The notes: a model not told the origin generated them from the sequence alone. A DNA stretch of 64,000 nucleotides from Sebaldella termitidis ATCC 33386 (GCF_000024405.1 NC_013517.1:3937989-4001988), one strand, 5' to 3'; numbered from the stretch's first letter, positions 1-9,936 are shown. Made by a program: numbers and translations.

Positions 1-3000
1 CAGCTCTAGGCTTCGCACTCCATGCATCATTTCCTTCCACCTCAAGGGCTTCCAGTCCGCTTTCATTAAATGTAGGTCTTGTCACATACATTGCTCTGAA
101 TGCTCCATATGGCATTATACTTGCTTTTTTCCCTAATCCGAATTCTTTCCCTAGTATATTGTCACTTGTTATACTGTATGTTTCATATGTTCCGTTCATT
201 TCTGATCTTTCTAACGGTGAAGGCCAGTCTATATTTCTGTCCACATTATGGATACTTGCTCTTCCTGTCAGGTCATTTACTATTTTCCATCCATTTGATC
301 TATACTTGTTATGTACTCCCAGCTGGATTGTATCTACCCATTCTTCACTTTCATTTCCGTCTTTGAATTCAAAGCCTGTATGAACATATCCTAATGAATA
401 ACCAAATGTATGCTTATATGTTCTTTCCACTTCTCTTAAAGCCAGTACTCCTGTTGTTGTATAGTCATACCCTGTTACACCGTCTGTTTCTTCTTTATTT
501 TTACCTTTTCCAGCTATTACACTTATTTTTACATTTTCTTTTGTATTGTTTGTTGAATCCTGCAATAAGTGCAGTGATTCTTCAAATGCCTTTGCTATGT
601 CGTATTCTCTCTGGTTTATATTAGCATATACATTTCCTGCAAGACTTGCCATTACATGTCTGAAATCAGATTCTGTTTCTATTACATCTATTTTATCATA
701 AATCTTTAAGGCATCTCCCTGAGCATTAAAGTATTTATCATCCAATGCACGTCCAAAATCTTCATACCATAAACCATCTGTGAATTCGTCATAGTCTATT
801 TTCTCCATCCAGATATCTACATTTCCAGAATTATTCACTACAGGTGTCGCTCTCCATGTTAGTGATTTACTTACTACCGGAACTAATCCTGCATCTATTC
901 CATTTCCTGATCCTGGTATTATTACATCCTCCAGTTTATACTTCTTCACATTTGTTCCTTCTGCAAAATTTCCAGTTATCTGTAATGGATTTGTTATATT
1001 AAATGATGGTGCTTCTATACTTGTCGCATTGGATATCAGATAATCCGCCCCGTGTGCTATAGGATCATATCCTCCGGTTGTTACTTCCGAAGCTGTCGGT
1101 ACTGTTACTGTACTTGGATCTACTTTTATCACTACATTTATTCCGTCAGTTTCAAATTTTTCCGATACCTTTATTACCCCTGAATTTATTATTGAAGGTG
1201 TCGGATATGTAGTCCCAACAGATGAACCATAATTTCCAGATGTAATAGAATTTACTATCATTGTTCCGGATACTGTATTATCTAAAGTAGAACCCTGTGA
1301 CAGCACTATTCCCTGAGCTCCCGGTCCATTAGCTATTATCGTACCTGCATTTATTATTTCTGATTTAAGATTTCCATACATTCCTATTGCATTTTGACCG
1401 CTTACATTTATAACTCCTGTTGAACTGTTTATTAATACAGAACCTTTTCCATTACCTGCCATTCCTATAACATCATCTCCAACTAATGTTATAGTTCCAT
1501 TATTAGTTACAGTAGCCCCTTCAGAATACATTCCCATCATTCTATCCCCGGTTCCTGTAATTGCTCCGTCATTTACAGCACTTCCTTTTTTAGCAACTAC
1601 TCCTATTGAACCATAACCAATTGAAATATTCCCTAATGATTGATTTGTAATAACAGAATTTTCCCCGTAAACTCCTACAGCATATTTACTGTTTTGAACA
1701 TCCACGGATTTTACACCATCTGAATCAGTAAGAATTATAAGGTCTGAAGCTCCTACTGCAATTGTTCCAGTATTATCAATTTTTCCCCCTACATTATAAA
1801 TACCAACGTTATTATTTCCTATTGTTCCTGTTATATTGGCATTATTTACAATTTCTCCGCCATCTACTATATAGAAACCTATGTTATCTGAACCGCTCAT
1901 TGTCACTGTAGAACCATTTGTAATTGTTCCCAAACCAGATCTATAAACATAAACCGAGTCACTTCCCATAGTTACACTGCCCGTTCCTCCTGTAAATGTA
2001 CCATTTGTAAGAACAAAACCATAATTTCCGCTTCCTATATTCATTGTCGCATTATTTGTTACTGCAGAATTTATCGCATATACTCCTACTGCATTGTCAG
2101 TTCCAAAATTAAATACCGAAGTCCCCCCTACATTTACTGTTCCATTTGTAGAGTATATTCCTACTCCTGTATTTCCTATATCAGATACTCCGTTTTGGAT
2201 TACTGTTCCTCCTGCGCTGTATATTCCTATTGAATTTATTCCAGATTTTATTGTATTTGTATTTGTTATCACATCTCCTGCATTTTCACTGAATATTCCT
2301 ATGCTCGGATCATTTATGCTGCTCGAATTCCCTACCTCTATTAATCCGGTATTATTTATTGCTTTTACGCTCGCACCTTTAGTGAATATTCCTATTGACT
2401 TATCCCCCAGAAGCTGTATCGTTCCATTGTTTATTATAGGAGCTGTCACATTATCTGCATATATTCCTACTGAATTAATTCCAGAGCTAAATATACCAGC
2501 ACCTGTATCATTTATAATATCTGCTCCGTCTTTTAGCGTAATTCCCTGTGAACCAGATCCTACAGTTATTATCCCAGTATTCACTGCTGTACTTCCTGCT
2601 CCTGATGTCATTATTCCAGCTGACTGATCTCCTACTGTTATTGTTCCCCCTGTATTTTTCAGTCTTGCACCATTCTTACCATATAATCCTACTGATACAT
2701 TTTCCAAAATTATTGTCCCGTTATTTTCACCATCTGTGTTAGCCGACATTCCTGCAACAAAAGTTCCAGCCTGTCCATCAAGAGCTATTGCTGCTACATT
2801 CGTAGAACCCGGATTTACTGTTATTGTTGACCCGTTTAGAAATACTGATGAATATTGACCCGATACTAATACTCCATTTGATGAAAGTATACTTGATCCT
2901 GTGTAATTAAATGATCCATTTACTATATTCCCTATCGTATAAGTAGAACCTGGAGCTATTCCCGTTACATTAAAGTTATTAGAAATTATTCCACTTGAAT

Positions 3001-6000
3001 TCATATTAAATAATACTATATTTTTACCATTTATATTTATATCACCACTACCATTAAAGTTTGTTACTCCATCAAGGTAAATTCCTAATGAATTATCTCC
3101 AAATAAATTTATCGTAGTTCCTGTCAAAGTTACATGACTATCTTTAGCATAAAAGGCTACTCCGTTTTTACCTACGGTTATTGTAGAGCCTAAATCAGTT
3201 ACAGTTCCTTTATTTACATAAACTCCTATTCCACTATCTGAAGCGGAAACATCTACAATTCCTGATAAAAGTTTTATTTGTGCATCTCCTAGTATCCCTC
3301 CTGTCTTATTATTATTAGCATATACTCCAATTGCTTTAGATCCAACACCTGCAATTATTGTACCATTATTCTCAATATCTATTTTTCCATTACCGTATGT
3401 CTGGGCAGAAGAAGGTGTTTGATAAGAAATTCCATAAATACCTATTCCTGCATCACCTATTGTTATTGTTCCTGTATTTTTTATTTTTGTATCATTTTCT
3501 CCAAAAATGGCTAATCCACCTTGGCCTGTTATATTTAATGTACTATTATTATTAATTTCCCCATTATCAGTATAAAATCCTATTGTATTTTTTCCAGTTA
3601 AACTGATTATTCCATTATTAGTCATTTTCACATATACTGTAGAATATGGATTTATATCAGCAAAACCAATTTGATTATCTTTTGTACCATTTACTACATA
3701 ACCTGTATCAACTTCTACACCAGACACAGACTTTTCTACATTAAAGTACGGGTCGGAAGCATTGTCTAAATTTACAGTTCCAATTCCATCTAATTTTAAT
3801 ACACCCTTCCATAGAAACATCCCTTTTCCACCATTATCGAATACATTATTAAATATTCCTGTACCCAAACTTATGCTAGAAACTGCACTAAAATCTGATG
3901 TCCCATAATTTTCTACTACAAATAATCTTGATCCTGCATCTAGTGTCATATCTAAATTAGTCAATCCTGAAAAATTATTTGCAAGCGCAGAATTTATCCC
4001 AGCTATCGACAATGGACTACCAAGAGAATCAAATATAAATCCTGTTGATCCATTTTTTAATGTTACCTCTAAATCCCCTGCCGTTCCTAAAAAATTAATT
4101 TTGTTTGTTCCACCATTTGAAATTGCAAATACTGAACCATCTCCGACGCTCATTATTGCTTTGCCTCCTGTAGCGTCTATATTAATTTCTCCTAAATTAT
4201 CTTTGTAAAACAATACTCCATTTGTATTTACTTCATAATTATTAGTTCCAACTCCTGATCTTAAGGTAACTATTCCTCCATTATCTGCATATACTGTTAG
4301 TGATTTATCCCCCAATGCTTTATAATCACCACCATTATTAAATATTATACTTCCTCCATCTGCAAATAATGTTGCTGTTTCATCTCTAACTGTAGTTACA
4401 TTTACTCTGTTTAAAATGGTCGCATTATTTTTTATAGTACCACCTGTTTCCGCAAAAAAAGCATGTGCTCCTATTCCATATGTATTTACTGTTGTTCCAC
4501 TGAATGTTATCTCTCCATTATTCCCAGCATATGCTGCTATTGAATTATCTGAATTTTTCAGAGAAGTTCCTACTTGTATATCTGGTCGTACCTCTAGTGA
4601 TGAATTAGATCCTGTTACTACAAAACCAAAATTACCCGAATCCCCACCTATATTTATTGTTGATATATTACTGTTACCTAATATTAAGTCTCCTTTGTCT
4701 ATTCTCACTAATGTACTATGTTTAGCATAATCTCCAAATGTTATATCATAATTCTCCAATGTTCTTTCAGCATTAGTAAAAGTGCTTATATTTTGTGTCA
4801 CATTATAATATATTCCTATTGCATCCTCTACAAGGGCAGAATCATTACCAGCTAAATTCCCAGTTGATGCAAGATTTTTTGTTGTTGTATAAGTTGAAGC
4901 ATCATACCCTTTATTTCTATCATCACCTATTACAAGATTAAGCTTTGACAATCCAAGATTTATTTCCCTTAAAAAAGCTAAACCTATAGAGCCGTCTCCT
5001 CTTAGTTTCAATGGATTATTAAATGTCAATTTCGTTCCACCAGGATTATTATTTATCTGTGCATTAAAAGTTCCATTCGGAGCATTCGGATTCAATATAG
5101 CTCCTTTAGACTCTACACCATTTAGTAATATCTCCCCATCATTAGTAAAGTATGTTCCTCCATTAATATTTCCAGGAACATTAACTGCTACAAGTAAATC
5201 TCTCAATCCATCAAGTTCAATTAGTCCGCTAGAATTATTTGTCATATAAAAATATCTGTTATTATTAATTGTATTATCATACGAAGTATTAAAAATTATT
5301 CTGTCATGTGAATTTGATAACAGATTATCTGCTACTATGGTTCCTGAATTTTCTAGCCCTGAATCTGTAGCACTTCCGTGTGACTGCACAGAATACAACA
5401 AGATATTTTCACCTTTTAATGTTATATTCGTAGCATTTCCAATTGACCAGATAGAGGCTCTATTCCCATTATTATGTGCATCTGTAAAGAATAATGGTTT
5501 TGTAAGTGTTGATCCTGCATTTCCCTGATAAACTATCTCCATATTATCTATATTACTTGTTACTCCACCTACTATTTTCAATATATATGCTTGGTTTAAA
5601 TTCAACCACTGACCATTGAGTACCCCGTTTGCTGTGCTTGTATTTGTTGATCCCTTTTTTCCAACAATAGTAGTATTAGCAATATCAGCAGTATATGTAC
5701 CACCATTATTTTCAATATTTAAAGTACCTCCGCTCAGATCTTGTTGTGCTATTATAGCATTCTGATAAGACCCTGAGCCTATTTGATGTCCTGACCCACT
5801 CCAATTTAGTACCCATTGTTCATCAGTATTTCCAGTATCAGGAACTGAAAACGGTATTATTGAAACTGGATTTATTGTTGGTGGATCTACGCTGGGTAAA
5901 TTTATACTAAATTCATTAATATTTATACTCCCATTGTATGAAAATGTTGGTGGAGTAATATTTTGTGTATTTGGATTAATAACAATTTCTCCTGCTGGAC

Positions 6001-6502
6001 TCAAAGATAAGTTAAGTGGCTCTCTTGTCATTCCTTTTATTGGAATACTAACTCCAAGATTTATTTCTTTCGGCTGCTGCAGTGGTTTATGTGGTTTCCC
6101 TTCCAGTCCGCCTATCATACCGCTTGTTACAACATAATTTCCGTTATCATCATAATATCCAGTTACCTTTGAGTGATATTTTGCATTCTCCTTGGAATTA
6201 TCCACTCCTTCATTATATTCTTCATAAAACCCTGTAAAAAATACCTGCCATTCCAGATATTCAGGCTTTACTATATAATCTCCCTGTAGATACAAATCTT
6301 TTAATTCCTTATTTTTCTGATTTAATATTTTCTCTATTGTTTGGTAGGTTTTTTCATTTGAACTGCCTTTTTCCAGATTCTTTACTATTCCGTTATACAT
6401 TCGCTCATATCTTGCCGATTGTACTGTTTCTGCCTGTGCATAAGATGTTAGTATCGCATTCAGTGCTAGAAATGATACTAATAATTTCTTATTTCTTTTC
6501 AT
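1..6502 (-). CDS. Giant type Va autotransporter adhesin, 3' end cut by the window edge
   Basis: The frame is open from the ATG at 6502 to base 1, about 2167 codons with no stop. The product starts MKRNKKLLVSFLALNA, a Sec signal peptide. Next comes the fusobacterial autotransporter N-terminal domain (motif NKELKDLYLQGDYIVKPEYL). A long passenger follows, built of short Gly/Asn/Thr-rich beta-helix turns of the NNGTITIGDAGIGIYG type. The last visible part is the beta-barrel, ending at AWSAKPRA. By comparison with the paralogue at 15459-22571, roughly 100-120 barrel residues are missing beyond the edge. A GGAGG site precedes the start. The gene is last in an operon with three small secreted proteins, 12 bases after the preceding stop. 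The passenger presumably mediates adhesion or aggregation; the ligand is unknown. Confidence 0.93.
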   Translation of the reverse strand, partial: MKRNKKLLVSFLALNAILTSYAQAETVQSARYERMYNGIVKNLEKGSSNEKTYQTIEKILNQKNKELKDLYLQGDYIVKPEYLEWQVFFTGFYEEYNEGVDNSKENAKYHSKVTGYYDDNGNYVVTSGMIGGLEGKPHKPLQQPKEINLGVSIPIKGMTREPLNLSLSPAGEIVINPNTQNITPPTFSYNGSININEFSINLPSVDPPTINPVSIIPFSVPDTGNTDEQWVLNWSGSGHQIGSGSYQNAIIAQQDLSGGTLNIENNGGTYTADIANTTIVGKKGSTNTSTANGVLNGQWLNLNQAYILKIVGGVTSNIDNMEIVYQGNAGSTLTKPLFFTDAHNNGNRASIWSIGNATNITLKGENILLYSVQSHGSATDSGLENSGTIVADNLLSNSHDRIIFNTSYDNTINNNRYFYMTNNSSGLIELDGLRDLLVAVNVPGNINGGTYFTNDGEILLNGVESKGAILNPNAPNGTFNAQINNNPGGTKLTFNNPLKLRGDGSIGLAFLREINLGLSKLNLVIGDDRNKGYDASTYTTTKNLASTGNLAGNDSALVEDAIGIYYNVTQNISTFTNAERTLENYDITFGDYAKHSTLVRIDKGDLILGNSNISTINIGGDSGNFGFVVTGSNSSLEVRPDIQVGTSLKNSDNSIAAYAGNNGEITFSGTTVNTYGIGAHAFFAETGGTIKNNATILNRVNVTTVRDETATLFADGGSIIFNNGGDYKALGDKSLTVYADNGGIVTLRSGVGTNNYEVNTNGVLFYKDNLGEINIDATGGKAIMSVGDGSVFAISNGGTNKINFLGTAGDLEVTLKNGSTGFIFDSLGSPLSIAGINSALANNFSGLTNLDMTLDAGSRLFVVENYGTSDFSAVSSISLGTGIFNNVFDNGGKGMFLWKGVLKLDGIGTVNLDNASDPYFNVEKSVSGVEVDTGYVVNGTKDNQIGFADINPYSTVYVKMTNNGIISLTGKNTIGFYTDNGEINNNSTLNITGQGGLAIFGENDTKIKNTGTITIGDAGIGIYGISYQTPSSAQTYGNGKIDIENNGTIIAGVGSKAIGVYANNNKTGGILGDAQIKLLSGIVDVSASDSGIGVYVNKGTVTDLGSTITVGKNGVAFYAKDSHVTLTGTTINLFGDNSLGIYLDGVTNFNGSGDININGKNIVLFNMNSSGIISNNFNVTGIAPGSTYTIGNIVNGSFNYTGSSILSSNGVLVSGQYSSVFLNGSTITVNPGSTNVAAIALDGQAGTFVAGMSANTDGENNGTIILENVSVGLYGKNGARLKNTGGTITVGDQSAGIMTSGAGSTAVNTGIITVGSGSQGITLKDGADIINDTGAGIFSSGINSVGIYADNVTAPIINNGTIQLLGDKSIGIFTKGASVKAINNTGLIEVGNSSSINDPSIGIFSENAGDVITNTNTIKSGINSIGIYSAGGTVIQNGVSDIGNTGVGIYSTNGTVNVGGTSVFNFGTDNAVGVYAINSAVTNNATMNIGSGNYGFVLTNGTFTGGTGSVTMGSDSVYVYRSGLGTITNGSTVTMSGSDNIGFYIVDGGEIVNNANITGTIGNNNVGIYNVGGKIDNTGTIAVGASDLIILTDSDGVKSVDVQNSKYAVGVYGENSVITNQSLGNISIGYGSIGVVAKKGSAVNDGAITGTGDRMMGMYSEGATVTNNGTITLVGDDVIGMAGNGKGSVLINSSTGVINVSGQNAIGMYGNLKSEIINAGTIIANGPGAQGIVLSQGSTLDNTVSGTMIVNSITSGNYGSSVGTTYPTPSIINSGVIKVSEKFETDGINVVIKVDPSTVTVPTASEVTTGGYDPIAHGADYLISNATSIEAPSFNITNPLQITGNFAEGTNVKKYKLEDVIIPGSGNGIDAGLVPVVSKSLTWRATPVVNNSGNVDIWMEKIDYDEFTDGLWYEDFGRALDDKYFNAQGDALKIYDKIDVIETESDFRHVMASLAGNVYANINQREYDIAKAFEESLHLLQDSTNNTKENVKISVIAGKGKNKEETDGVTGYDYTTTGVLALREVERTYKHTFGYSLGYVHTGFEFKDGNESEEWVDTIQLGVHNKYRSNGWKIVNDLTGRASIHNVDRNIDWPSPLERSEMNGTYETYSITSDNILGKEFGLGKKASIMPYGAFRAMYVTRPTFNESGLEALEVEGNDAWSAKPRA

Positions 6503-6514
6503 TATTCCTCCCTG

Positions 6515-6781
6515 TTATCTTATATTATTTGCTGCTTTGTACTGTTCTATTCTAAATAATAAATCTTCTATTTCCTGTATCTCACTTACCTTTTTATCTA
6601 TCTGCCTGTCCACCTTTACCAGTTCTTTTTCCAGCCTTTGGCCGCTGTTCAGATGTTTTCTCAGATTTGTCCATTTTCCTCTTGCACCTTCCCTTAATTC
6701 TCTTTTATATTCATAAGTCGGTGCTGAATAAAGCATCGTTCCCATTACTGTCAAAAATATTAAGATTACTGTTTTTTTCAT
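6515..6781 (-). CDS. Small secreted coiled-coil protein (FadA-like size and architecture)
   Basis: This 88-residue protein has a clear signal peptide (MKKTVILIFLTVMGTMLYSA). The mature part is highly charged with heptad-like spacing (LEKELVKVDRQIDKKVSEIQ), so a short alpha-helical coiled coil is likely. It is the third gene of the operon and stops 12 bases before the giant autotransporter start, with a good ribosome site. Size and coiled coil recall the FadA adhesins of Fusobacteriota, but I see no definite FadA signature, so that is a guess. Co-transcription suggests a periplasmic or surface accessory of the autotransporter. Confidence 0.8.
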   Translation of the reverse strand: MKKTVILIFLTVMGTMLYSAPTYEYKRELREGARGKWTNLRKHLNSGQRLEKELVKVDRQIDKKVSEIQEIEDLLFRIEQYKAANNIR

Positions 6782-6799
6782 TTTACCTCCCTTAAAGCG

Positions 6800-7078
6800 C
6801 TATCTTCTTCTCATTCTGTTAATTTCTTCCGGCATCAGTTCCTCTTCCTCTGCTTTTACTCTGTCCAGTATTGTATACCAGTATCCTCTTTTTTCAGGAA
6901 GCTTTACATATACTGACTCCTGAGCTCTTCTCAAAGCTTTTTCATACGAGGAATAAACTCCGTCCTGATCATAGTCCTTTGTTATACTTTCTTCCACTGA
7001 TCTGTCTACTTTTATTTCCTCGCCAAAAGCCATCAATGACAGTGTTAACAGTGAAAAAATCAAAATTATCCTTCTCAT
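6800..7078 (-). CDS. Small secreted protein of unknown function
   Basis: The 92-residue product has a signal peptide (MRRIILIFSLLTLSLMAFG, cleavage probably after AFG). The mature domain is charged and mostly helical, ending in an Arg-rich tail (EEINRMRRR). AGGAGG overlaps the stop of the upstream gene, so the two are translationally close. It is second of four genes in the autotransporter operon. I do not recognise a family. Export and operon position suggest a partner in autotransporter biogenesis or surface display, which is inference. Confidence 0.8.
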   Translation of the reverse strand: MRRIILIFSLLTLSLMAFGEEIKVDRSVEESITKDYDQDGVYSSYEKALRRAQESVYVKLPEKRGYWYTILDRVKAEEEELMPEEINRMRRR

Positions 7079-7086
7079 TCTGCCTC

Positions 7087-7296
7087 CTACTTTTTAGATT
7101 TGTTAAGGTATTTCAACACCTTGTTATATTCTGTTTTATGCCAGGCTACATCTTTCTTGGCTCTATAGTTTTCTATTTTATCTGCTTTTTCCATTTGTGC
7201 TTCTATATTCGGAACTTCAATTTCCTGCTTATTTTTCTTAGCTGCCAGAGAGATACAGCTGACAATAATTAACATTGCAATTATACTTTTCTTCAT
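7087..7296 (-). CDS. Small secreted protein, first gene of the autotransporter operon
   Basis: I start this 69-residue protein at the ATG at 7296 because AGGAGG lies five bases upstream. An ATG 15 bases earlier would make that ribosome site part of the coding sequence. The N-terminus (MKKSIIAMLIIVSCISLAAK) is a signal peptide. It contains a Cys after VS, but the lipobox is poor, so signal peptidase I cleavage after SLA is as likely. The mature part is Lys/Glu-rich and helical. Its stop is eight bases from the next start. Function is unknown. Confidence 0.75.
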   Translation of the reverse strand: MKKSIIAMLIIVSCISLAAKKNKQEIEVPNIEAQMEKADKIENYRAKKDVAWHKTEYNKVLKYLNKSKK

Positions 7297-7345
7297 TAAA
7301 CCTCCTTTCAAAATAAGTTATATTTTATAAGTTTTTTTATATATT

Positions 7346-7506
7346 CGCCTTTGTTAAATTTTACGAATAGAAAATACATGTTTTAAGCGATTATTACAAG
7401 TCGGACAAATTATTATTCTTTTATTCTATTTACATTAAAATTGACTTTAAAGCTAAAATTTAGTAAAATATTTATATTAGTATATTCGTAAAATTTAACA
7501 AAGGCG
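7346..7506. repeat. 161-bp element with perfect 24-bp terminal inverted repeats (MITE-like)
   Basis: Bases 7346-7369 are the exact reverse complement of 7483-7506. The outer ends read CGCCTTTGTTAAA on each strand and the inner ends TTTACGAATA. The 113-bp middle has no ORF. Perfect long terminal repeats around a short non-coding core resemble a miniature inverted-repeat transposable element. TA lies directly after the right end and two bases outside the left end, so a target duplication is not clean. The alternative is two copies of a long operator flanking the operon promoter. Confidence 0.6.
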
Positions 7507-7892
7507 TACTTTTATTTAACCATTTGCTCAATATTATATTAGAATATTTTTTTATATTTTTTTATTATTCTATTTTTAATAAAAAAAAATTTTTCATTTT
7601 CAAAAATATGAATCAATCCATTATTAACAAAGAATAATATTTTAATTCAGAAAATAATTTCATATATAATATATAAATAACTTATTTCAAATTAATTATA
7701 TTTTCTATTTTTATTGTAAAAACAACTGTTTATACAACATAAATTGTAATACAATGGTTTTGTTTTATTATTCGAAATCAAGAGACATAAATGTAACTTT
7801 TCTCTATAAAATAATAAATAGAATTTTTACATTTTTATATTATTTATATCTTTATAATTTCTACTGTATACCTTATTTTTTCTACAGCAATA

Positions 7893-7943
7893 AAAAATGA
7901 GAGACAGAAATAATTTATCCAAATTATCGACTCTCAATTTTTT
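7893..7943 (-). terminator. Rho-independent terminator of the DeoR/GNAT/VOC operon
   Basis: On the minus strand TTGAGAG pairs with CTCTCA around an AT-rich loop that itself can pair, followed by a T run. It lies about 40 bases after the VOC gene stop. Confidence 0.7.
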
Positions 7944-7980
7944 TTATTAAATTTCAACAATTGATCTCTTGTTATTTTTC

Positions 7981-8394
7981 CTATACAGAAGCATGATGCC
8001 CCTCGGCAAATTGAACTAAATCCCACAGATTTCCGTACAAATCCTTGAAGACCGCTACTGTCCCGTATTCTTGTTCTTTAGGTTCTCTTACAAACTCTAT
8101 ATTTTTAGAAAGCATATCATTATAGTCCCTCCAAAAATCATCTGTTGCCAGAAATAAAAAGACTCTGCCCCCGGCCTGATTGCCTATAAATGTCTCCTGC
8201 TCCGGATTAGAGGGCTTTGCTAAAAGCAATGTTGTCCCCGCAGATCCTCGGGGTGCCACTATTACCCAGCGTTTATCCTGCTCTGGCTGATAAGTATCTT
8301 CAATAAGTGTAAAATGTAATTTATTCGTATAAAAATCTATGGCCTCATCATAATCTTTTACTATTAAGGCAATATGTGCCAGTGATTGTATCAT
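7981..8394 (-). CDS. VOC-superfamily (glyoxalase/bleomycin-resistance fold) protein
   Basis: The 137-residue protein has the paired beta-alpha-beta-beta-beta modules of the vicinal oxygen chelate superfamily. It opens with LAHIALIVKDYDEAIDFYTN and closes with FKDLYGNLWDLVQF, the usual positions for metal-ligand His and Glu/Asp. Known relatives include lactoylglutathione lyases, dioxygenases and drug-binding proteins, so the substrate cannot be told. It follows the GNAT gene by 52 bases and is last in the operon that begins with the DeoR regulator. The ATG has a GGAG about ten bases upstream. Confidence 0.85.
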   Translation of the reverse strand: MIQSLAHIALIVKDYDEAIDFYTNKLHFTLIEDTYQPEQDKRWVIVAPRGSAGTTLLLAKPSNPEQETFIGNQAGGRVFLFLATDDFWRDYNDMLSKNIEFVREPKEQEYGTVAVFKDLYGNLWDLVQFAEGHHASV

Positions 8395-8446
8395 ATCCCA
8401 ACTCCGTTCATAGTAATTTTATTTAATCCGATCCAAAAACCTGCGC

Positions 8447-8917
8447 TCAGACTACATGCAGCACAAATTTCTGACATGGATAATCAAATTCTTCAATTAA
8501 TTCACCTTCTTCAAAACCGCATTTTTTATATAAAATTCTGGCGGTTTCTCCTTTGGTATCTCCTTCTCTGTAAGTGGTAACCCATATATTACTGTTTTTG
8601 GGAAATTTCTTTACCATATTCCTGATTAAAGCTGTAGCCGTTCCTATTCCCCTGTATTCCGGGTGAACGGCAAGAAAAGATAAAATATTTTCTTTTACTG
8701 AAAAAAGCAATACTCCGATTATTTTATCTTTGACTTTTGCACACAAGGCTGTTTTAGACTCTATATTATCCAGCAGTATTTTTTCATACTCTTCCTTAAT
8801 TAATCCCGTAAAATCATTTTTTACCACATCTACCAATTTCATCCATTCATTTATGTCTGTTTTTTCTGCATATGATATATCATAGCCGGTTTGCTGACTT
8901 TTTTTATTTTCTTTCAT
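8447..8917 (-). CDS. GNAT-family N-acetyltransferase
   Basis: This 156-residue protein shows the GNAT core. Strand 4 is LSFLAVHPEYRGIGTATALI, where RGIGTA is the acetyl-CoA pyrophosphate loop. It is followed by a late ARILYKKCGFEEGE motif typical of these enzymes. The acceptor is unknown. An AAAGGAGG site precedes the ATG. The gene starts 15 bases after the DeoR regulator stop, so it is very likely co-transcribed with it and with the VOC gene downstream. Confidence 0.88.
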   Translation of the reverse strand: MKENKKSQQTGYDISYAEKTDINEWMKLVDVVKNDFTGLIKEEYEKILLDNIESKTALCAKVKDKIIGVLLFSVKENILSFLAVHPEYRGIGTATALIRNMVKKFPKNSNIWVTTYREGDTKGETARILYKKCGFEEGELIEEFDYPCQKFVLHVV

Positions 8918-8932
8918 GGTTTCCCTCCTTTT

Positions 8933-9706
8933 TTATTCCGCATTGTCAGGGGAAGCTATTATAATATCTGTTTTTTCACTGTATTTTTCCAAAATTTCTT
9001 TATTAATTTTATAATCAGTTATAATTCCGTCAATTTCATCCAGAGATGCTACTTTTTTGAAACCAAAATTGTCAAATTTAGTATGTTCACATACTATAAA
9101 TGTTTTTTTTGAATTTTTTATTATTATTTTTTTGGATTCTGCCTCAAGAGATGTGTAAGTACAGACTCCGAATTTAGAATCTATACCGTTTGTTCCTATA
9201 AAGGCTATATTATACCTGTTTTCAGAAAATTGAGTTACTGTAGCAGGTCCCTCCATAGAATTATGTTTATGGATAAAATTTCCTCCTGTAACCACAAGGT
9301 CAATTCCTTCTTTTTGCGAAATATAGATTGCCACATCAAGGTTATTAGTAACTATTGTAACATTTTTGGCAGTTATTTCTTTTGCTATTAATATAGTAAC
9401 AGTACTTGAATTCAGGCAAACCACGTCATTATCCTTTACAAGACTCGCAGCTTTTTTAGCAATAAGCTTTTTTTCCTCTATATAGGGATCTTCTTTCTCA
9501 TTATATGAAGTCGCGGGTATAGAATTTTCATTTAAAACTGCCCCCCCATGAGTTCTTTTTAATACTCCGGAAGCTTCGAGCGAATCCAGATCTCTCCTTA
9601 TTGTAGATTTGGCAACTCCAAAATATTCTACCAGCTCGTTTACTTTTATGCTCTTTTTTTTCATTAATTTATCAATAATTATCTGTTTTCTTTCTGCTTC
9701 TAACAT
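8933..9706 (-). CDS. DeoR/GlpR-family transcriptional repressor
   Basis: The product (257 residues from the ATG at 9706) has an N-terminal DeoR winged helix (VNELVEYFGVAKSTIRRDLD, residues about 20-40). A C-terminal sugar-phosphate sensor domain of the DeoRC type follows (VVCLNSSTVT, IVTNNLDVA, VVTGGNF). I prefer this start because TTTGGAGG sits just upstream; a start at 9727 would translate the ribosome site. It lies beyond the terminator of the PTS/DeoC operon on the same strand and probably senses a phosphorylated intermediate of that pathway. A perfect 18-bp palindrome at 9818-9835 may be its own operator. Confidence 0.92.
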   Translation of the reverse strand: MLEAERKQIIIDKLMKKKSIKVNELVEYFGVAKSTIRRDLDSLEASGVLKRTHGGAVLNENSIPATSYNEKEDPYIEEKKLIAKKAASLVKDNDVVCLNSSTVTILIAKEITAKNVTIVTNNLDVAIYISQKEGIDLVVTGGNFIHKHNSMEGPATVTQFSENRYNIAFIGTNGIDSKFGVCTYTSLEAESKKIIIKNSKKTFIVCEHTKFDNFGFKKVASLDEIDGIITDYKINKEILEKYSEKTDIIIASPDNAE

Positions 9707-9817
9707 TTTTCCTCCAAATAGTTTCACATAATATGATTCTTTTTACTTCATTCTACCACATTTCATCTTAATTTATCAACTTTATAACAAATAAAACCAT
9801 AAAGAATCAAAAATAAA

Positions 9818-9835
9818 TGATAAAAATTTTTATCA
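9818..9835. promoter_or_regulatory. 18-bp perfect palindrome, candidate DeoR operator
   Basis: The sequence TGATAAAAATTTTTATCA is fully palindromic and lies about 110 bases upstream of the DeoR regulator start. An AT-rich palindrome can arise by chance, so this is only a candidate autoregulatory site. Confidence 0.4.
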
Positions 9836-9936
9836 AAGCATAAGTTATCATAAAGCTGTAGAGAAAAAGCAGCAATATTTTATATCAGAAAAAACTAAAT
9901 ACTGTACTGCTGCTTCATAATATTCTCATATAAAAA

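Larger units (their letters stand above)
7297..7980. other. Gene-free region upstream of the autotransporter operon
   Basis: About 680 very AT-rich bases with no convincing gene on either strand. It must hold the promoter of the four-gene operon on its left. It contains a 161-bp element with 24-bp inverted termini (7346-7506) and the terminator of the gene to its right. The stretch 7507-7890 is A/T runs in which I see nothing else. Confidence 0.7.

Noticed and set aside
100-6150. Several plus-strand open frames rich in Leu, Tyr and Pro
   Set aside because: They are antisense to the repetitive autotransporter, lack ribosome sites and have compositions dictated by the opposite strand.
7346-7506. 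CRISPR-like repeat
   Set aside because: Only two copies in inverted orientation with a 113-bp gap; no array or cas genes.
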